Source of the DNA: an uncultured Clostridia bacterium
GTDB lineage: Bacteria; Bacillota; Clostridia; Oscillospirales; Acutalibacteraceae
Direction: 5' to 3'
Length of the DNA stretch: 64,000 nucleotides
Assembly (NCBI GenBank): GCA_947627055.1
Contig: CANQUS010000003.1
Location: forward strand, 62,001 to 126,000
In this document: positions 61,399 to 64,000 of the stretch, piece after piece
How the letters are laid out: each line of letters starts with the position of its first letter
Numbering within the stretch: position 1 is the first letter of the stretch
The notes under the pieces: generated by a model
Seen by the model: the letters and a program-made list of their open reading frames with translations, nothing else
Told to the model about the DNA's origin: nothing
Databases searched by the model: none
Made by a program: the position numbers and the translations under genes

Positions 61399-63255
61399 TT
61401 ACAGCTTCGGAGTAAACTCCGAATATTCGCTCATATCAAGCTGGACGATGCTGTGGCTTGTTCGACGCCTGCTCGCGGGCGGCAGCTGTTTATAGTCTCC
61501 GTAAAGATAAGTAAGGTACTTGTCATACTCCTTAGGTATAGGGAAGTCATGACCGTTGATATTTACATATATCACCTCATCAAGATAATACTTCGGAAAT
61601 GCACCGTTTCGGACATTCCTGCCCATACCGTCGTAGAGATACTTAGCGTTCTTGTTATGCTTAAACATCTTAAATATTTTGTATTGTATCCACTCGGATA
61701 ATCGAATCGGAAAAATGACCTTTAGAATGTTTGCGACAAAGGATTGAAATTTCTTCTTGTTGTCGATTTTACGCTTGTTCCATTTATTAAATATCATCGA
61801 ACGAATGAGCAGGGTAAACTGGACATGAAGCGTCTGTCCTATATGCGAATCAGCGGTTTTGTCATGCGCGAAAATATCGAAAGCCATACCGTTATTCATG
61901 CCCTCGTGTGTTTTTGAATACTTCGTTGCAAACATGGTGCTGTCGATCCTTATCTTAGCAAAGGGATAGTGACAGTATTTGTCTGTTTTAGATGTTTGAA
62001 GTGTCAAGCCCTTTGGGAGTTCACTCTGTGCAACCGCGAGAAACTTGTCATAGTCCTCACGGAGCATCATAATGTCCGCATCGTCGTCCCAAGGTATAAA
62101 GCCTCCGTGCCTTACAGCACCGAGAAGAGTACCCCCGCCGAGGAAATACTTTATATTGTGCTTTCGGCAGATCCTGTCTACCTCAAGCAGATACCCGAAA
62201 AGTACGTCCTGTATATCAACCATCTTGCCCTCATGCGAGTCGCCATAGCCGAACGGCTCATCGGACTGCCTGCTTTTAATACAGAGCTGTATAGCCTCGC
62301 TCATGTCAAACTGCGGCTCATAGCCCGCGTTGACAGCCATAGCGTCATTCATGGCAACACCGTAATGAGGGTCGTCCTCACACGGCAGGAGCTCTATGTT
62401 TGTCAAATCAGGGAAAATATCATATATCAGGCTTGAAAGCATACCGATCGACAAAGTCGCGTTTTTACTCACGATATTATAAATTCTGTTTTCGCGGAAA
62501 ACAAATAATGCGTGAAGCAGGGCATAAAACACATCGTTAAGATATGTGAACGAATACTTATTGCGGGAATTAGGCAGGCTTATGCTTTCGCCCTTCGACA
62601 CTGCGTCAAAGATCTCGTCAGTAAAGTTTTTCGGTATCTCCGCCCCAGCGCCGAGCAGGATCCCCGAACGCAGAATAACAGTCTTGAGCCCAAACTGCTT
62701 TGCGTATGATGAAAAGATCGCCTCGACAGCGGCGACAGTCATCTGAACCATATTCCCATTATCCGCGAACGGTATGAAGCCATCCTCATTTTCCGAAATA
62801 ACTACGCCTCTCTCGGTCTTTGCGTATATTCTGTAATCAGAAAGCAATATAAACCTGCCGCAGCAGTCAGCCGCAGCTGAAGCCGTGCGGGAAGCATTGT
62901 GTGTTATCCTGCAATATTCCGCAGACGTCCCCGAAAGTTCCATACCGCACACACCCGTATAGATGATGAAATCACATCTTTTTATGCTCCCGTGCGGTAC
63001 TATTGAAAAATCCTCTCTGTCGGTAAATTTATCTGATATTTCGCTGCCCTCGCCAATCATGACAACCTTGATCGAAATGTCCTTATCATCATTGAGAGCA
63101 AGCAGATTAAGGCACACAGCAGTCTTCATAAATACCGACTCTCCGTCAACCGCAATGACTTTACCTGTCAGCTTTTCATAAGGAAAGTCCTCTATGCCTG
63201 TCATTGCGAGAGCGTAATCTCGTACATATTCTCCTGATAATTCAGATATATTCAT
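61399..63255 (-). CDS. Fusion: degenerate SDR-epimerase domain plus LicD phosphotransferase domain
   Basis: Residues about 30-327 fold like an extended SDR ('FILLSDYRIYAKTE', 'LKTVILRSGILLGAG', 'YSFTYLNDVFYALLHAL'), but the GxxGxxG motif is replaced by 'DGESVFMK'. The catalytic Tyr and Lys positions are V170 and V174 while the downstream E178 is kept, so the domain is likely inactive. Residues about 345-618 are LicD: 'FLGGGTLLGAVRHGGF' and 'PWDDDADIMM' carry the nucleotidyltransferase-like acidic site. LicD enzymes transfer phosphocholine or similar phospho-groups to surface glycans. The 618-residue size equals SDR plus LicD. It overlaps the upstream gene by 4 bp. Confidence 0.88.
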   Translation of the reverse strand: MNISELSGEYVRDYALAMTGIEDFPYEKLTGKVIAVDGESVFMKTAVCLNLLALNDDKDISIKVVMIGEGSEISDKFTDREDFSIVPHGSIKRCDFIIYTGVCGMELSGTSAEYCRITHNASRTASAAADCCGRFILLSDYRIYAKTERGVVISENEDGFIPFADNGNMVQMTVAAVEAIFSSYAKQFGLKTVILRSGILLGAGAEIPKNFTDEIFDAVSKGESISLPNSRNKYSFTYLNDVFYALLHALFVFRENRIYNIVSKNATLSIGMLSSLIYDIFPDLTNIELLPCEDDPHYGVAMNDAMAVNAGYEPQFDMSEAIQLCIKSRQSDEPFGYGDSHEGKMVDIQDVLFGYLLEVDRICRKHNIKYFLGGGTLLGAVRHGGFIPWDDDADIMMLREDYDKFLAVAQSELPKGLTLQTSKTDKYCHYPFAKIRIDSTMFATKYSKTHEGMNNGMAFDIFAHDKTADSHIGQTLHVQFTLLIRSMIFNKWNKRKIDNKKKFQSFVANILKVIFPIRLSEWIQYKIFKMFKHNKNAKYLYDGMGRNVRNGAFPKYYLDEVIYVNINGHDFPIPKEYDKYLTYLYGDYKQLPPASRRRTSHSIVQLDMSEYSEFTPKL

Positions 63256-64000
63256 TCGGAAGCCTCGCTCCTCGTTTTTAACTTCATCAATGTACCGCCT
63301 ATGCCCTGTTCAAGAGTCAGGGCGCTCTTAAATCCAAGCTCCAAAAGCTTTGTACCGTCAAGAATACGGCATTGTGTCATATATGAGCTTTCCTCTGCCT
63401 GTCCGAATGACGGTGTACGTCCGCACAGCTTATCCGCCGTGTTTGATATTTCACGGAACGTTGTGATATTCTTATCAAATGTCACATTATAAGTCTCTCT
63501 ATCCCCTCCATTAAGGAGTAAAAAAATAAGCGCTCTGATACAATCCGTAATATATATGATGCTCATTTTTTCGTCGGGAAGCGGCGGCAGATATGTGTGT
63601 CCTTTAACCGAGCTTACAATTATCCTATATATTTCAGCCTCGATTTCCGAGCCGCAGGCGAGAATGCCTGTATCTCCGCTGCGAGATCCGTAAACAGTCG
63701 GAATACGAGCGAAGATAACCGGTATATCCTTTTCCTTTGAAAGGCTGTATGCAAGCGTTTCTCCAAAACGAGCCGAAAGCCCGACAAGGTTTTCGCAATT
63801 ATTCGGAGAAATATATCCAACATCACTTTCCTTTATCGGCTTAAATCCGTTATGAACAGCGCCGTAAACCTCAAAAGGAGATACAAAAAGTACCCTCGCG
63901 CCCTTTTTAAGCGCAAGCGCCATCATCGAGGAAACGAGCATTTTATCTTTTTCCAGAGATGAACCGGGTATCGCCTTAAATCTCAACACATCATTAGACG
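63252..64000 (-). CDS. Degenerate SDR/epimerase-like protein, N-terminus beyond the window
   Basis: The frame is open to the window end, so the track's GTG at 63989 is probably internal. What remains is the second half of an extended SDR: 'VLFVSPFEVYG', 'PVIFARIPTVYGSRSGD', 'IIYITDCIRALIFLLLNGG'. At the catalytic place the YxxxK pair reads V69 and A73 (track numbering), with E77 kept. It is a paralogue of the SDR half of the downstream fusion, and the genes overlap by ATGA. A bound partner or sensor role is more likely than catalysis; that is inference. Confidence 0.8.
   Translation of the reverse strand, partial: SNDVLRFKAIPGSSLEKDKMLVSSMMALALKKGARVLFVSPFEVYGAVHNGFKPIKESDVGYISPNNCENLVGLSARFGETLAYSLSKEKDIPVIFARIPTVYGSRSGDTGILACGSEIEAEIYRIIVSSVKGHTYLPPLPDEKMSIIYITDCIRALIFLLLNGGDRETYNVTFDKNITTFREISNTADKLCGRTPSFGQAEESSYMTQCRILDGTKLLELGFKSALTLEQGIGGTLMKLKTRSEASE

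Noticed and set aside
61165-61701. 178-aa ORF on the plus strand
   Set aside because: It is mostly antisense to the LicD gene and runs through that gene's terminator; no coding signals.
1-64000. CRISPR array, prophage or complete transposon
   Set aside because: No regular direct repeats with spacers, no phage structural genes and no transposase were seen; the only mobile-type element is the 349-bp MITE-like sequence.
1-64000. tRNA or rRNA genes
   Set aside because: No cloverleaf-like or rRNA-like sequence was noticed by eye in the gaps; a tRNA scan would be needed to exclude one fully.

Overview
The window reads as a chromosome segment from a low-to-moderate GC, spore-forming Clostridia member, most like the gut Ruminococcus/Oscillospiraceae group. 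The evidence is spoIIAA-spoIIAB-sigF, a GerW gene, a YlmC/YmxH gene, IreB, a T-box ahead of pheS, a CD1247-type zinc-ribbon protein, a dockerin-like secreted protein, and Firmicutes gene order throughout. No rRNA, tRNA, CRISPR array, prophage or complete transposon was seen.

Region 1 (1-12.4 kb) is a cell-surface polysaccharide locus, nearly all on the minus strand. One operon runs ABC permease, ABC ATPase, GT4 glycosyltransferase, BIG2/Ig-like membrane-anchored protein, polyprenyl-phosphate sugar-1-phosphate transferase, EpsG-type polymerase. A separately promoted Asn-rich surface protein follows. A second operon runs DUF4422 protein, UDP-galactopyranose mutase (glf), galactofuranosyltransferase (GlfT2-like). 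A 349-bp MITE-like element sits between glf and the last transferase. A second GlfT2-like gene enters from the left edge and converges on a shared terminator. Together these predict a galactofuranose-containing glycan.

Region 2 (12.4-24.3 kb): an AT-rich spacer; a promoter and Phe T-box leader driving pheST; ireB and a small conserved unknown; a TIGR04086 membrane protein; a secreted dockerin-like protein; ymxH; rpsB-tsf; pyrE; and the broken tail of a membrane glycosyltransferase-like gene.

Region 3 (24.3-54.5 kb) is a long minus-strand housekeeping block. It includes efp, CD1247 protein, site-2 protease, scpA-scpB, DUF2953, gerW, dacF, rluB and a DUF4253 gene; aroQ and pepP; rpsU (missed by the ORF track) and yqeG; then infC-rpmI-rplT, an rRNA methyltransferase, dprA, topA, trmFO, plsX, rnc, a radical SAM gene, smc, ftsY, rdgB, yhbY, nadD, yqeK, rsfS and leuS. 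Several starts are non-canonical (TTG, GTG), and infC probably starts at AUA.

Region 4 (54.5-64 kb): a GH13 alpha-glucan hydrolase, a small helical protein, galE-NUDIX-PHP phosphatase, spoIIA, and at the right edge a second surface-glycan locus encoding a degenerate SDR-LicD fusion preceded by a paralogous degenerate SDR. Both SDRs have lost the catalytic Tyr and Lys. That pair and the mixed-logic Galf locus are the least conventional content found here.
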